A stretch of 64,000 bases of DNA from Oscillospiraceae bacterium (GTDB lineage Bacteria > Bacillota > Clostridia > Oscillospirales > Oscillospiraceae). Positions within the stretch are counted from its first letter, which is position 1; each line of letters begins with the position of its first letter. The stretch spans positions 1 through 64,000 of the forward strand of contig JAISKH010000026.1 of the NCBI GenBank assembly GCA_031261325.1. Reading direction: 5' to 3'. A program made the translations under genes and the position numbers. Under the pieces are notes generated by a model, which saw only the letters and a program-made list of their open reading frames with translations, did no database searches and was not told where the DNA came from. Positions 16,446-26,580 of this stretch are shown piece after piece.

Positions 16446-17213
16446 ATGGAGAGTTTTTTGCCGCGGGGGTATCACATAGGCTTTACCGACGCATGCGGGG
16501 CGAAGTACGCGCTGCTGCCGGGCGACCCGGGGCGCGTTGAGAGCATCGCGCGTCTGCTTGAAAATCCGAGGTTCCACGCGCAGAATCGCGAGTATACGAG
16601 TTGGCTGGGTGAGGTCGGCGGAGAGACGGTGCTCGTGATGTCCACGGGCATGGGCGGACCCTCGACGGCGATTGCGGTTGAGGAGCTTGCCGTTGCGGGG
16701 GTTAAGACGCTGCTGCGCGTCGGCACGTGCGGCGGAATGGACTTGGGCGTTATGGGCGGCGACGTTGTGATTGCGAACGCCGCGATTCGCATGGAGGGCA
16801 CGACGCGCGAATACGCGCCGCTTGAGTTCCCCGCCGTCGCGGATTTGGAGGTAACGAACGCGCTTGTTCTGGCGGCGGACGCGCTTTCGGCGCAGCGACA
16901 TGTCGGCGTTGTGCATTGCAAGGACTCGTTTTACGGGCAGCATGACCCCGCGCGTATGCCGATTGCGGGCGAATTGCAGTCGAAGTGGGACGCGTGGGTT
17001 CGCGCGGGCGCGCTCGCCAGCGAGATGGAGAGCGCGGCGCTGTACATCGTCGCGGGGACGCTGCGACTGCGGGCGGGTTGCGTGCTCATGGCGGTGTGGA
17101 ATCAGGAGCGCGCGCGGCTCGGCTTGCCGAATACGGATAGTCACGATACAACACTTGCCTGCCGCGTCGCGGTTGAGGCGGTGAAAATATTGATTGAGAA
17201 AGAGGTATGTTGA
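16446..17213 (+). CDS. udp: Uridine phosphorylase-type nucleoside phosphorylase
   Basis: A 255-residue member of the PNP/UDP family. The phosphate-binding GDPGRV and RVGTCGGM, the uridine-type [12 protein letters not shown] and the ribose-binding SEMESAALY are all visible. It releases uracil and ribose-1-phosphate (or the deoxy form), which suits its place between deoC and upp. The ATG directly follows the deoC stop. Uridine is the likely substrate because of the HCKDSFYGQ stretch and the adjacent uracil salvage gene. Confidence 0.92.
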   Translation: MESFLPRGYHIGFTDACGAKYALLPGDPGRVESIARLLENPRFHAQNREYTSWLGEVGGETVLVMSTGMGGPSTAIAVEELAVAGVKTLLRVGTCGGMDLGVMGGDVVIANAAIRMEGTTREYAPLEFPAVADLEVTNALVLAADALSAQRHVGVVHCKDSFYGQHDPARMPIAGELQSKWDAWVRAGALASEMESAALYIVAGTLRLRAGCVLMAVWNQERARLGLPNTDSHDTTLACRVAVEAVKILIEKEVC

Positions 17214-17214
17214 A

Positions 17215-17844
17215 ATGGGTAAATTTGTGGTAATGGAGCACCCGCTGATTAAGCACAAGCTGTCAATCCTGCGGGACAAGAACACGGGCGTCAAGGAATT
17301 TCGCGAGCTGGCGGAGGAAATCGCGATGCTGATTTGCTATGAAGCGACGCGCGACCTGCCGCTGACAAAGACGAAGATTGAAACGCCTGTAACGGGGGGC
17401 GAGTTTGAGACGCTGGAGAACCCGAAGATTGCGCTCGTGCCGATTCTGCGCGCGGGTATCGGCATGACGGGCGCGATGCTTGCGCTAATGCCGACGGCGA
17501 AGGTCGGGCATGTGGGCATTTACCGCGACCCCGAGACGCTTGAGCCTGTGGAATATTACTGCAAGCTGCCGAGCGAGATTGCGGAAATGGAAGTATTTGT
17601 AATTGACCCGATGCTCGCGACGGGCGGTACAGCCGCCGCTACGGTGAGCTTTTTGAAGAAGCGCGGGTGCAATAACGTAAAGTTTCTGTGCCTGATTGCC
17701 GCGCCGGAGGGAGTTGCGCGTCTGCAAAAAGAGCACCCCGACACGGATATTTTCGCGGGCGCGCTCGACCTGTACTTAAACGACCACGGTTACATTGTGC
17801 CCGGACTTGGCGACGCGGGCGACAGGTTATTCGGAACGAAGTAA
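17215..17844 (+). CDS. upp: Uracil phosphoribosyltransferase
   Basis: A 209-residue enzyme converting uracil and PRPP to UMP. The PRPP motif is [16 protein letters not shown], the uracil-binding [17 protein letters not shown] ends the protein, and PILRAGIGM is present. ATG 17215 has GAGG 9 bases upstream; an in-frame extension into udp is not supported. Completes a pathway from (deoxy)uridine through udp to UMP, with the sugar going to deoC. Confidence 0.97.
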   Translation: MGKFVVMEHPLIKHKLSILRDKNTGVKEFRELAEEIAMLICYEATRDLPLTKTKIETPVTGGEFETLENPKIALVPILRAGIGMTGAMLALMPTAKVGHVGIYRDPETLEPVEYYCKLPSEIAEMEVFVIDPMLATGGTAAATVSFLKKRGCNNVKFLCLIAAPEGVARLQKEHPDTDIFAGALDLYLNDHGYIVPGLGDAGDRLFGTK

Positions 17845-17863
17845 CGCTCGGAGACTCGATAAA

Positions 17864-17897
17864 ATGCAAATCCTCACTTAGTGTGAGGATTTTTGCA
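17864..17897 (+). terminator. Terminator after upp
   Basis: Stem ATCCTCAC / GTGAGGAT, extended by A-T pairs, with a 5-base loop and followed by TTTTT. Ends the deoC-udp-upp operon. Confidence 0.8.
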
Positions 17898-17949
17898 TAT
17901 CATAGCGGAAATACTACGCAAGCAACATAGTGCACAAAAGGGGAGTCAT

Positions 17950-20900
17950 ATGAAGAATGCGGAAATTTCCGTGCGCGGCGCGGCGCGGCGATATGGGCGA
18001 GAGCTTGAGGCGGTACTGACTGCGGCGGAGCGGTTTGCGGGCTCGGACAGCGCGACGAACGCGGATAAATCGGGCGAGTGGTTGCTTGACAATCGATACT
18101 TGGCGGAGCGCGAGGGTAAGACCGCGCTCATGGATTTGCGCGCCGCGCGGCGGTTGCCGAGAGGTAAGATTTCGGAGCTGTACATTGCGGATTACGCGGC
18201 TGCGCTGTTGAAGTCGTGCGATTTTGCGGTTACGGAGGACGCGCTTGAGGGTTATTTGAACCAAGATTTTGAATATGAGCGTCCGCCGCGCGAATGCGAG
18301 CTGTACCTTTTGCCGACGATTTTGAAGTTGGAGTTGGTGGCGGAGCTGCGGCGCGGTTGCGACGAATTGGAGTGCGGCAGGGGCGATGCGCGGGTGTTTG
18401 AGCGCGTTTTCACGTCGCTACGGTTTCTTGCGAGCTTCGATACGTCGAGGGTGCTCGCGCGGTGCAATAGGCTGGAACGCATTCTGCTGCAAGACCCTGC
18501 GGGTGTTTACGGCGAGATGGACGACGATACTCGGGCGGACTACAGGCGCGAGGTTGCGCGGCTTGCGCGCGTGCGCGGAATGGACGAGCTTGCGGCGGCG
18601 GAAAAGGTTGCGGCTCTCGCGTCGTCGTCGGGCGAGCATGTCGGTTGTTACATTTTCGAGCGTCCGTTGGGAATGGACGCGAAGTCACGAACCGGCGTGG
18701 GTTACATTTGGGCGGTTGTCAGTGCGTCGGTGCTTTTCGCGGTGATTATTGGTGTGCTGCTGAAGCGCGTTTTTCCTGCGTTTTTGCTGCTATTGCCGAT
18801 AACCGAAACGGTTAAAAATATTGCGGATAGGGTTGTTTTAAGGGTAATGCGTCCAAATCGCGTTCCGCGTTTGGAGCTTGAAAACGGGGTGCCGCATGAG
18901 GGTCGGACGCTCGCGGTGACGACGGTGCTGCTGACTTCGGAGGAGTCCGGGGTGCGCGCGGCGCGGCTTTTGGAGGAGTTTCGGCTGGCGAATCGCGACG
19001 CGGGTGCGAACCTGATGTTCGGGCTTTTGTGCGACTTCGCGGAGTCGAAGAACGCCGAGGAACCGACGGATTCGCTGTATTTACAGGCTGCGGAGCACGA
19101 AATTGCGGCGTTGAACGAGAAGTATGCCGAGTCGGGCGGCGGGTTTTTCCTGCTGTGGCGCGAGCGGGTTTTGAACGAGCGAGACGGCGTGTTTGCGGGG
19201 CATGAACGTAAGCGCGGAGCGGTGCTCGAACTGTGCAAACTGTTGCGCGGCAAGGGAAATATGCGCGGGAGCGTGCCGCGGGACGTGCGGTTTTTGATTG
19301 TGCTTGACGCAGACACGAGGTTACGCGCGGGCACGGCTAAGGCGTTGATTGGCGCAATGTTGCACCCGCTGAATCGCGTAGTTATGGATACAAACAAGCA
19401 TGTCGTCGTGCGTGGTAGCGCGATTTTGCAACCGCGTGTGTCGGTGGGACTTGCGGCTTCAATTAAGACGGAGTTCGCGCGGTTGTTCGCGGGTCAGGGC
19501 GGAGTTGACCCTTACGGCGGCGCGTCGGGAGATGTGTACCAAAATATGGTGGGTAAAGGGTCGTTTACGGGTAAAGGAATTCTTGATGTTGACGCGTATT
19601 TGAGCTGTTTGGACGAGAGATTTCCTGAAAATACCATATTGTCGCACGATTTGCTCGAGGGTGCATACTTGCGGTGCGGGTTTGCGGGCGACATTGAGCT
19701 GACGGACGGGTTCCCGTCGCGTGTGCTGCCGTACTACGCGCGGTTGCACCGTTGGGTGCGGGGTGACTGGCAGACCGCGCCGTGGCTTTTACCGCGTGTG
19801 CCGGGATTTGTGACGCGCGAACGTAACCCTTTGAGTGCGATTGATAGGTGGAAAATCGCGGACAACTTAAGGCGCAGTCTCGTGCCCGTTGCGACGATTA
19901 TCTCCCTGTTAGTTGGATTGACATTTATGGACGCAATACTTTTGACCGTATCGGTTATCGCTGCTGCGATGGCTGTTAGTGAGCTGCTGGTTTCGTCTGT
20001 GACGACCGCGCCGCATAGGAGAGTGCGATATATATCCTTTGTGTTGTCAGGGTTCGGGGGCAGACTAGCGCGGACGTTAACGCGATTGGTTCTGCTTCCA
20101 TTCGAGGCGTGGACGTGCGCGTCGGCGATTGTAACCGCGCTGTTTCGTATGGTGTTCACAAAGCGAAAGATGCTGGAGTGGGTGACGGCGGCGGACTCAG
20201 AACTGCTGCGGCGCAACGGTTTGTGGGCGTATTTCGGCGCAATGCTCCCTGTGGTCGCAACGTCGGTAATTGTTGCGGTTTTATCGCCGCGCGCACCGAC
20301 GATTGCGGTCGCGATTGTTTGGGGCTTGACGCCGATTTACGCGTGGGCAATCGGGCGCGAGCATGAGCGCGCGTCGAAGCTCGGAAACGCGGAAAAGCAG
20401 TATTTGCAGGGGTGCGCGGTGGATATTTGGCGGTATTTTGAGGACTTTTGGACGGCTGGTAATAACTGGTTGCCGCCCGACAACTTTCAGGAGCAGCCGT
20501 CAGTCGGGCTTGCAACGCGGACTTCGCCGACGAATATTGGGCTTGCGATGCTGTCCGCGTTGGCTGCATATGATTTGGGCATTTGCTCGAAAGAGGTAAT
20601 AATAGGAAAAATTGGCAATACGCTGAGCGCGCTTGAACGTTTGCCGAAATGGCATGGGCACATTTATAATTGGTATGACACGGAGACGCTTGCGGTGCTC
20701 GCGCCGGCGTATGTTTCGACGGTGGACAGCGGCAACCTTGCGGCGTGCCTGATTGCCGTGCGGGAGGGGCTTATTGAGTTGGGAGAAAACGCGATAGCGG
20801 CTAGAGCTAACAGACTTATGACCGATATGGTTTTCACTCCGCTATACGACGCGGAGCGGCATTTGTTCCGCATCGGGTACGACGTTGACGCCGGAAAATT

Positions 20901-23900
20901 GACTGATGGGTGCTACGATTTGCTCGCTTCGGAGGCGATGCAGGCGAGTTATGTGGCGATTGCGAAAGGCGACGTGCCGCGGCGGCATTGGCGGGCATTA
21001 TCGCGCGCATTAGTGTCGCGTGACGGGTATCGCGGTATGGCGAGTTGGACTGGCACGATGTTCGAGTACATGATGCCGACATTGCTGCTACCCATTGCGA
21101 GAGAGTCACTTTCGTATGAGACGATGAAGTTCTGCGTCTATGCGCACAAGCGCGAATCGCGCCCTTGGGGCATGTCCGAGAGCGCGTATTACGCGTTTGA
21201 CAACGTGCTCGGCTATCAGTACAAGGCGCACGGTGTGGGGGTGCTCGCGATGAAGCGCGGAATGGAGCTTGACCGCGTAATTGCGCCTTATGCGTCATTT
21301 TTGGCGCTGCCAATGGACGCACGTGGGGCGGTTCGTAACCTTGCGGAGCTGGAAAAAATGGGAGTAAAGGGGAAATATGGGCACTACGATGCTATTGAAT
21401 TTACGCAATCAAGGTTACGCGGGCGCGATTATGAGGTAGTTAAGACGTACATGGTGCACCATTTGGGAATGAGTATGGTGGCTATTGCGAACGAACTGTG
21501 CGGGTCGGTGATGCGTGAGCGGTTCGCGCGTGATAAAAGCATGGCGGCTTATGCGGAGCTGATGGAGGAGCGGATTCCTGTGGGTGGCGTTGTGCTGAAA
21601 AGTCTGCCGCGTGAAGAGTCGGAGCGTCCCGCGCGGGCGGGCGCAAATGAGTGGAGCTTTGCAACCGAGGGGTGCGACGCGTTCTTGCCGCGATGCACGC
21701 TGCTGTCGAATGGGGCTTACGGCGTAACGGTTTTCGAGACAGGGCGGACGTTTTCGGAGTGGCGGTCACTCGCGCTCACGCGCCTGGAGAGCGAAGCTTA
21801 CGGACGTGGTGCGGGGGTTGCGTTTTACCTGCGAGTTGGAGAGAAAACGTACTCGCTGTTACCTGCGCCGGAGTATGACGACGCGGTGAGTTACTCGTCG
21901 CGATTGACCGGCGCGTGCGCGACGGTGACGGCGAAAGTGGGCGGAATTGAGACGGCGATGACAGTTTCGGTGCCTGACAATGATGCCGGAGAGCTTAGGG
22001 AAGTGAGCATAATGACCGATACGGTTATTGATGTTGAATTGTATTGTTGCTTTGAACCTGTACTCTCCAGAGTGGGCGATTATCGGTCGCATCCGTCATT
22101 CCAGAAATTGTCAATTGAAACGTCGATTATTGGCGACGAGTACCCGAGAATCGTGATTAGTCGCAGACCGCGGGCGCGTGGCGGGCGGGTGCACCTCGCA
22201 TTCGGGTGTGACGCGCCGTTCACGTACGACACGTCGCGGGAGGTTGCGCTTGGGCGCGGGAAGATTGACGATGTCGGAGAGTCTTTGCGGCGCAAGGCGT
22301 TAGGGACGGTAGGCGCGGTGCTTGACCCGTGTGTTTGCACGCGAGTTAAGCTTTCATTGAAGGTGGGCGAGGTGCAAAAAGTGCGGTTTGCGCTTGCGCC
22401 CGGGAGGAGCGAGGACGCGGCGTTGCGCTCGCTAGAGCGTATTTTGTGCTCGCTGGAGCGTCCGCACGGGAGGCTTGACGACACGGCGCGGCGGCTAGGG
22501 TTAACGGCGGAGCAGACGGAGTTCGCGATGGCGCGGTTGTCAGAGCTTGTAAACCCGTCGCCGTACCGCGAAATTCCGTCGGAAAGGTACGGCGCAATCG
22601 GCGGAGGGCTGGCAGCTTTGTGGAGCCTTGGAGTCTCCGGTGACAACGCTCTGACCGTATCGGTTATCAAAGTTGACGAAGAAATACTATCCGCAAGAAC
22701 GCTGATTCTTGAGCACGCGTTTTTAACCGAGCTGGGGGCGGCATACGACTTGCTGTTTCTCGTTGACGAGGGCGGGGAGTACATGTCGCCGCTGCGGGAC
22801 GGGTTGCTGCAACTGCTGCGCGAATTGCGGCTTGAGCACCGACTTTCGGCGCGCGGCGGGGTGCACATCGCGTCGCTCTCCGCGCCTGCGGCGGCGACTG
22901 CACTTGCGGTTGCGACACGCGTTGAGGGTGAGACGGCAATGCGAGAACACATTGCGGCGCAACCGTTAGCGGCTCGTAAACCCGCGCGTGGAACGGGGGC
23001 GGAGCCGCAATTTTGCTACCGCGAGGACGGCAGCTTTGCGTTTGAGGTTGACGGTGCGCTGCCGCAAAACGCGTGGAGCCACGTGCTCGCAAATCGCGAA
23101 TTTGGCTTCCTTGCGACCGACGCGGGCACGGGGCACATGTGGCACCTGAACGCGCGCGAGAACCGAATAAATGCGTGGATTAACGACAGCTTGGCGACGC
23201 GCGGACCCGAGACGTTGACGGTGAGTGTCGGCGGCGAAAATGTGTCATGTTTCGCTGACCGAGACGGTTATAAGTGTGAAATTACCAATGGTTTCGGGTT
23301 TGCTGTCTGGGAGAAACAGATTGGCGAATTGGTGGTCAAAACCATGGCGTTCGTGCCGCCGGAGGGTGCGATGCGCGTGCTGATAGTCGAGACTTCGGAG
23401 CCGTGCGAGGTCGTGTACTGCACGGACGTTGCGCTGTCGGGTTCGGAATTGCCGTCGGTGAACGTGATTACGGAGTGCGCGGACGGAGTTATTTCGGCGA
23501 AAAACCCTTACAACACGGACTATTCTAGCGTATTTAGCCTTGCAGCGTCAGAGCGCGAAACGGCGTTCACTTGCGCGAAAGCGAGCTTCATGCGCGGCGA
23601 CTTCGACGTCAAGACGGGCGCGGGTTTCCCGACAGTCATCGCGGCGAAATATTTTACGCGCGGAACGCTTGTATTGGTGACAGGTTGCGAGGAAACCGAA
23701 ACGGTCAAAAGCTGTGCAAATGAAGATAAAGCGCGCGAGCTGCTTGCGCAGACTAAGGATTGGTGGCGCGAGATTACGTCGCGCGTCACGGTGCGGACCC
23801 CGAGCGAGAACTTGAACCGCTACATGAACGGTTGGGCGGTTTATCAGACGCTGTGCTGCCGCGTTTTCGCGCGCACTTCGCTGTACCAGAGCGGCGGCGC

Positions 23901-25206
23901 GTTTGGGTTCCGCGACCAACTTCAGGACGTGTGCGCGTTGATTGCAGTCGAGCCGAAAATCGCGCAATCGCAACTGTTGCTGGCGTGCGAGCACCAATTT
24001 GAGGAGGGCGACGTGCAGCATTGGTGGCACCCGAAAGCGAGCCGCGGCACGTGCGAGCGCGGCGTGCGGACGCGGTGCAGCGACGATTTGCTGTGGCTGG
24101 TTTACGCGCTGTGCGAGTACACGGAGAAAACCGGGGACTTGAGCTTGGCGCACGAGACTGCGCGGTATATCGCGTCACCGCCGTTGGACGACGACGAACA
24201 AGAACGATATGAACAGCCTATGGCAAGCGAAATAACCGAATCGGTTTATGAGCATTGCCGCCGCGCAATCAACCTCGTGCTCGCACGCGGTGCTGGTAAG
24301 CACGGGCTGTGCCTGATTGGCGGCGGCGACTGGAACGACGGCATGAACCTCGTCGGCGCGGGCGGCGCGGGGGAGAGCGTGTGGCTCACGTGGTTTTTCG
24401 CGCACACGGCACGGCGATTCGCAAAGCTTTGCGTCGCAATGGGTGATGGCGCGTCGGCGGAGCGGTACGGCAGAGCGGCTGACGCTTACTCCGCCGCCGC
24501 GAACGCGGCTTGGGACGGCGATTGGTTCCTGCGCGGGTGGTATGACGACGGCAAACCGCTCGGTTCCGCGACCTGCGACGAGTGCCGCATTGACTCGATT
24601 GCGCAGAGCTTCGCGGTGCTCGGCGGCGGTGAGACGGATAAGGTGCGCACCGCGCTCGACAGCGCGACGCGGCTGCTGTTTGACCGCGAAAACCGCGTCG
24701 TGAAGCTGTTCGACCCACCGTTTTCGGACGGCGACAGCTCGCCCGGATATATTAAAGGTTACAGCCCCGGGTTCCGCGAGAACGGCGGGCAGTACACGCA
24801 CGGCGCGGTGTGGCTCGCGATGGGGCTGCTGCTGACGGGAAAGACGGACGAGGGGTATGAAATGCTTGAAACCTTACTGCCGCAAGGGAGGAAGCACGAG
24901 GTCTACCGCGTGGAGCCTTACGTTTTGGCGGCTGATGTGTACTCAAACGCGGCGCACATGGGGCGCGGCGGCTGGACGTGGTACACGGGCGCGGCGGGGT
25001 GGTATCACCGCGTTGTGCTCGAAAATCTGCTCGGTATACGGCTGGAAAACGGCGAGCTTACGGTGAAACCGAATTTGCCAAGCTCGTGGGACGGTTACAC
25101 GGTGCGCGTGGGCGAGCGCGAGGCGGAAATAACGGTTAAGAACGGCAGGGTCAGCGTTGATTGGCGAAAAACGTCAAAGATTAACGGAAATTTAATCACA
25201 TTTTAA
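17950..25206 (+). CDS. Cyclic beta-glucan synthase-like protein (GT84/GH94)
   Basis: A 2418-residue membrane enzyme of the NdvB/Cgs family. An N-terminal cytoplasmic region leads to two groups of membrane segments (near residues 255-290 and 640-820) around a glycosyltransferase domain with LDADTR at about residue 453 and HRWVRGDWQ at about 600. A glucoamylase-like domain follows (NWYDTETL, ESAYYAFDNVLGYQYK, MVHHLGMS), then two glycan-phosphorylase (GH94) regions ending in the catalytic GGGDWNDGM near 2124. In proteobacteria such enzymes build and cyclise beta-1,2-glucan; the product here is inferred. ATG 17950 follows AGGGGAG. It carries six copies of the iterated RACCGNNNCGGTY motif. Confidence 0.92.
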   Translation: MKNAEISVRGAARRYGRELEAVLTAAERFAGSDSATNADKSGEWLLDNRYLAEREGKTALMDLRAARRLPRGKISELYIADYAAALLKSCDFAVTEDALEGYLNQDFEYERPPRECELYLLPTILKLELVAELRRGCDELECGRGDARVFERVFTSLRFLASFDTSRVLARCNRLERILLQDPAGVYGEMDDDTRADYRREVARLARVRGMDELAAAEKVAALASSSGEHVGCYIFERPLGMDAKSRTGVGYIWAVVSASVLFAVIIGVLLKRVFPAFLLLLPITETVKNIADRVVLRVMRPNRVPRLELENGVPHEGRTLAVTTVLLTSEESGVRAARLLEEFRLANRDAGANLMFGLLCDFAESKNAEEPTDSLYLQAAEHEIAALNEKYAESGGGFFLLWRERVLNERDGVFAGHERKRGAVLELCKLLRGKGNMRGSVPRDVRFLIVLDADTRLRAGTAKALIGAMLHPLNRVVMDTNKHVVVRGSAILQPRVSVGLAASIKTEFARLFAGQGGVDPYGGASGDVYQNMVGKGSFTGKGILDVDAYLSCLDERFPENTILSHDLLEGAYLRCGFAGDIELTDGFPSRVLPYYARLHRWVRGDWQTAPWLLPRVPGFVTRERNPLSAIDRWKIADNLRRSLVPVATIISLLVGLTFMDAILLTVSVIAAAMAVSELLVSSVTTAPHRRVRYISFVLSGFGGRLARTLTRLVLLPFEAWTCASAIVTALFRMVFTKRKMLEWVTAADSELLRRNGLWAYFGAMLPVVATSVIVAVLSPRAPTIAVAIVWGLTPIYAWAIGREHERASKLGNAEKQYLQGCAVDIWRYFEDFWTAGNNWLPPDNFQEQPSVGLATRTSPTNIGLAMLSALAAYDLGICSKEVIIGKIGNTLSALERLPKWHGHIYNWYDTETLAVLAPAYVSTVDSGNLAACLIAVREGLIELGENAIAARANRLMTDMVFTPLYDAERHLFRIGYDVDAGKLTDGCYDLLASEAMQASYVAIAKGDVPRRHWRALSRALVSRDGYRGMASWTGTMFEYMMPTLLLPIARESLSYETMKFCVYAHKRESRPWGMSESAYYAFDNVLGYQYKAHGVGVLAMKRGMELDRVIAPYASFLALPMDARGAVRNLAELEKMGVKGKYGHYDAIEFTQSRLRGRDYEVVKTYMVHHLGMSMVAIANELCGSVMRERFARDKSMAAYAELMEERIPVGGVVLKSLPREESERPARAGANEWSFATEGCDAFLPRCTLLSNGAYGVTVFETGRTFSEWRSLALTRLESEAYGRGAGVAFYLRVGEKTYSLLPAPEYDDAVSYSSRLTGACATVTAKVGGIETAMTVSVPDNDAGELREVSIMTDTVIDVELYCCFEPVLSRVGDYRSHPSFQKLSIETSIIGDEYPRIVISRRPRARGGRVHLAFGCDAPFTYDTSREVALGRGKIDDVGESLRRKALGTVGAVLDPCVCTRVKLSLKVGEVQKVRFALAPGRSEDAALRSLERILCSLERPHGRLDDTARRLGLTAEQTEFAMARLSELVNPSPYREIPSERYGAIGGGLAALWSLGVSGDNALTVSVIKVDEEILSARTLILEHAFLTELGAAYDLLFLVDEGGEYMSPLRDGLLQLLRELRLEHRLSARGGVHIASLSAPAAATALAVATRVEGETAMREHIAAQPLAARKPARGTGAEPQFCYREDGSFAFEVDGALPQNAWSHVLANREFGFLATDAGTGHMWHLNARENRINAWINDSLATRGPETLTVSVGGENVSCFADRDGYKCEITNGFGFAVWEKQIGELVVKTMAFVPPEGAMRVLIVETSEPCEVVYCTDVALSGSELPSVNVITECADGVISAKNPYNTDYSSVFSLAASERETAFTCAKASFMRGDFDVKTGAGFPTVIAAKYFTRGTLVLVTGCEETETVKSCANEDKARELLAQTKDWWREITSRVTVRTPSENLNRYMNGWAVYQTLCCRVFARTSLYQSGGAFGFRDQLQDVCALIAVEPKIAQSQLLLACEHQFEEGDVQHWWHPKASRGTCERGVRTRCSDDLLWLVYALCEYTEKTGDLSLAHETARYIASPPLDDDEQERYEQPMASEITESVYEHCRRAINLVLARGAGKHGLCLIGGGDWNDGMNLVGAGGAGESVWLTWFFAHTARRFAKLCVAMGDGASAERYGRAADAYSAAANAAWDGDWFLRGWYDDGKPLGSATCDECRIDSIAQSFAVLGGGETDKVRTALDSATRLLFDRENRVVKLFDPPFSDGDSSPGYIKGYSPGFRENGGQYTHGAVWLAMGLLLTGKTDEGYEMLETLLPQGRKHEVYRVEPYVLAADVYSNAAHMGRGGWTWYTGAAGWYHRVVLENLLGIRLENGELTVKPNLPSSWDGYTVRVGEREAEITVKNGRVSVDWRKTSKINGNLITF

Positions 25207-25226
25207 TTCCATTGATTAGCGCGGCG

Positions 25227-25235
25227 TGTTATAAT
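25227..25235 (+). promoter_or_regulatory. Extended -10 promoter for the M16/lgt operon
   Basis: TGT directly before a perfect TATAAT (25230-25235), 55 bases before the TTG start. No good -35 at the normal spacing. Confidence 0.5.
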
Positions 25236-25290
25236 TAGGGTACTTCACAAACGAAATTTAAGCGAATTTTAGAAAGCGGAGGTGTAACAT

Positions 25291-26580
25291 TTGCTGAAAG
25301 CGGAAAGACGGGAAATCCTGCCGCGCGTAAACCTGACGTGCGTGCACACGGACAAGTTTAAGACGAGCTTCATCACGCTGAACCTCATCAACGGTATCTC
25401 GCGCGAGAGCATTGCGAGTTACCAACTCATTTCGCGCGTTCTGCGGCGCGGCACGGCAAAGCTGCCTGACATGGAGGCAATCGCGGGCGCGCTCGACGAG
25501 CTTTACGGCGCGGACATCAATCCGAATACGCGCAAGATTGGAGAGTTGCTCGGCTCGGGACTGACGGCGAGCTTCCTGAGCGACGATTTGGTGCCAAAGG
25601 GCGAGAACCTTTTGGAGCACGTGGCGGCTCTGTTGGGCGAGATGCTGCTGAACCCGAGGACGGAAAACGGGCTGCTTTACGCCGAATACGTGGAGAGCGA
25701 GAAGCGCAACGCTATTGACGAGATTCGCGCGACAATCAACGAAAAGCGCAGCTACGCGATACGGCAGTTGACGCGTAAAATGTGCGCGGACGAGAAGTTC
25801 GGCATATTCTCCGAGGAAGAGGACATTCAGGCGATTACCACGGAAAGCCTTACGGCGCAGTACAAAAAGTGGCTTGCCGAGAGTCGGGTTGAGATACTGT
25901 ACGCGGGCACCGCCGAATTTGACACGGTAGCCGCCGCGTTGGGTGCCGCGCTCGCCGAATTGCCGCGCGCGCAGGTCGGCGCGGAACCGACGACGGACAT
26001 TCGGCTTGTACCCGTCACGGAGGAGCCGAGATTCTTCACCGAATCGCTGGATGTGCTGCAAGGTCAGCTCGTGTTCGGCTTCCGCTTGGGTGAGACGATG
26101 AAAAACCCAGACTACGCCGCGCTGTCGGTGTTCAACACGGTTTACGGCGGCGGCGTTACGAGCAAGCTGTTCCTCAACGTGCGCGAAAAGCTGTCGCTGG
26201 CGTATTACGCGAGCAGCGGCGTGATTGACTACAAGGGCATAATGATTGCGTTCGCGGGCGTTGAGTTCACGAAGCGCGAGCTTGCCGAGAGCGAAATTCT
26301 GGCGCAGCTTGAGGCAATGCGGCGCGGCGAGATTGAGGAATGGGAGTTCCAATTCGCAAAGCGCGCCGTCGTCAGCGGTATGGTCGCGAACCTCGACAGT
26401 CCGGGCGGCATTGAGGGTACGTATTTCGACATGATTATGAAAGGTCTGGATTGCGCGCCGGAGGAGCTTGCGCAGCGGGCGGAAGCCGTTACGCTGCAAC
26501 AGGTCGTCGATATAGCGAACAGCGTGAAGCTCGATTCTGTCTACTTCTTGCAGGGAACGGAGGTCGGAAATGAACAGTAA
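25291..26580 (+). CDS. Inactive M16 peptidase homologue (YmfF-like)
   Basis: A 429-residue protein with the two-lobed M16 fold (TLNLINGISRESIA, YAEYVESEKRNAIDEIRA, NTVYGGGVTSKLFLNVREKLSLAYYASSG are family stretches). The zinc motif HxxEH is missing from the N-terminal lobe, so this should be the non-catalytic partner. The next gene has the motif; the pair would form one active-plus-inactive heterodimer, as in other bacterial M16B pairs. The TTG start has GGAGGTG 8 bases upstream. It overlaps the next gene by 11 bases. Confidence 0.88.
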   Translation: MLKAERREILPRVNLTCVHTDKFKTSFITLNLINGISRESIASYQLISRVLRRGTAKLPDMEAIAGALDELYGADINPNTRKIGELLGSGLTASFLSDDLVPKGENLLEHVAALLGEMLLNPRTENGLLYAEYVESEKRNAIDEIRATINEKRSYAIRQLTRKMCADEKFGIFSEEEDIQAITTESLTAQYKKWLAESRVEILYAGTAEFDTVAAALGAALAELPRAQVGAEPTTDIRLVPVTEEPRFFTESLDVLQGQLVFGFRLGETMKNPDYAALSVFNTVYGGGVTSKLFLNVREKLSLAYYASSGVIDYKGIMIAFAGVEFTKRELAESEILAQLEAMRRGEIEEWEFQFAKRAVVSGMVANLDSPGGIEGTYFDMIMKGLDCAPEELAQRAEAVTLQQVVDIANSVKLDSVYFLQGTEVGNEQ

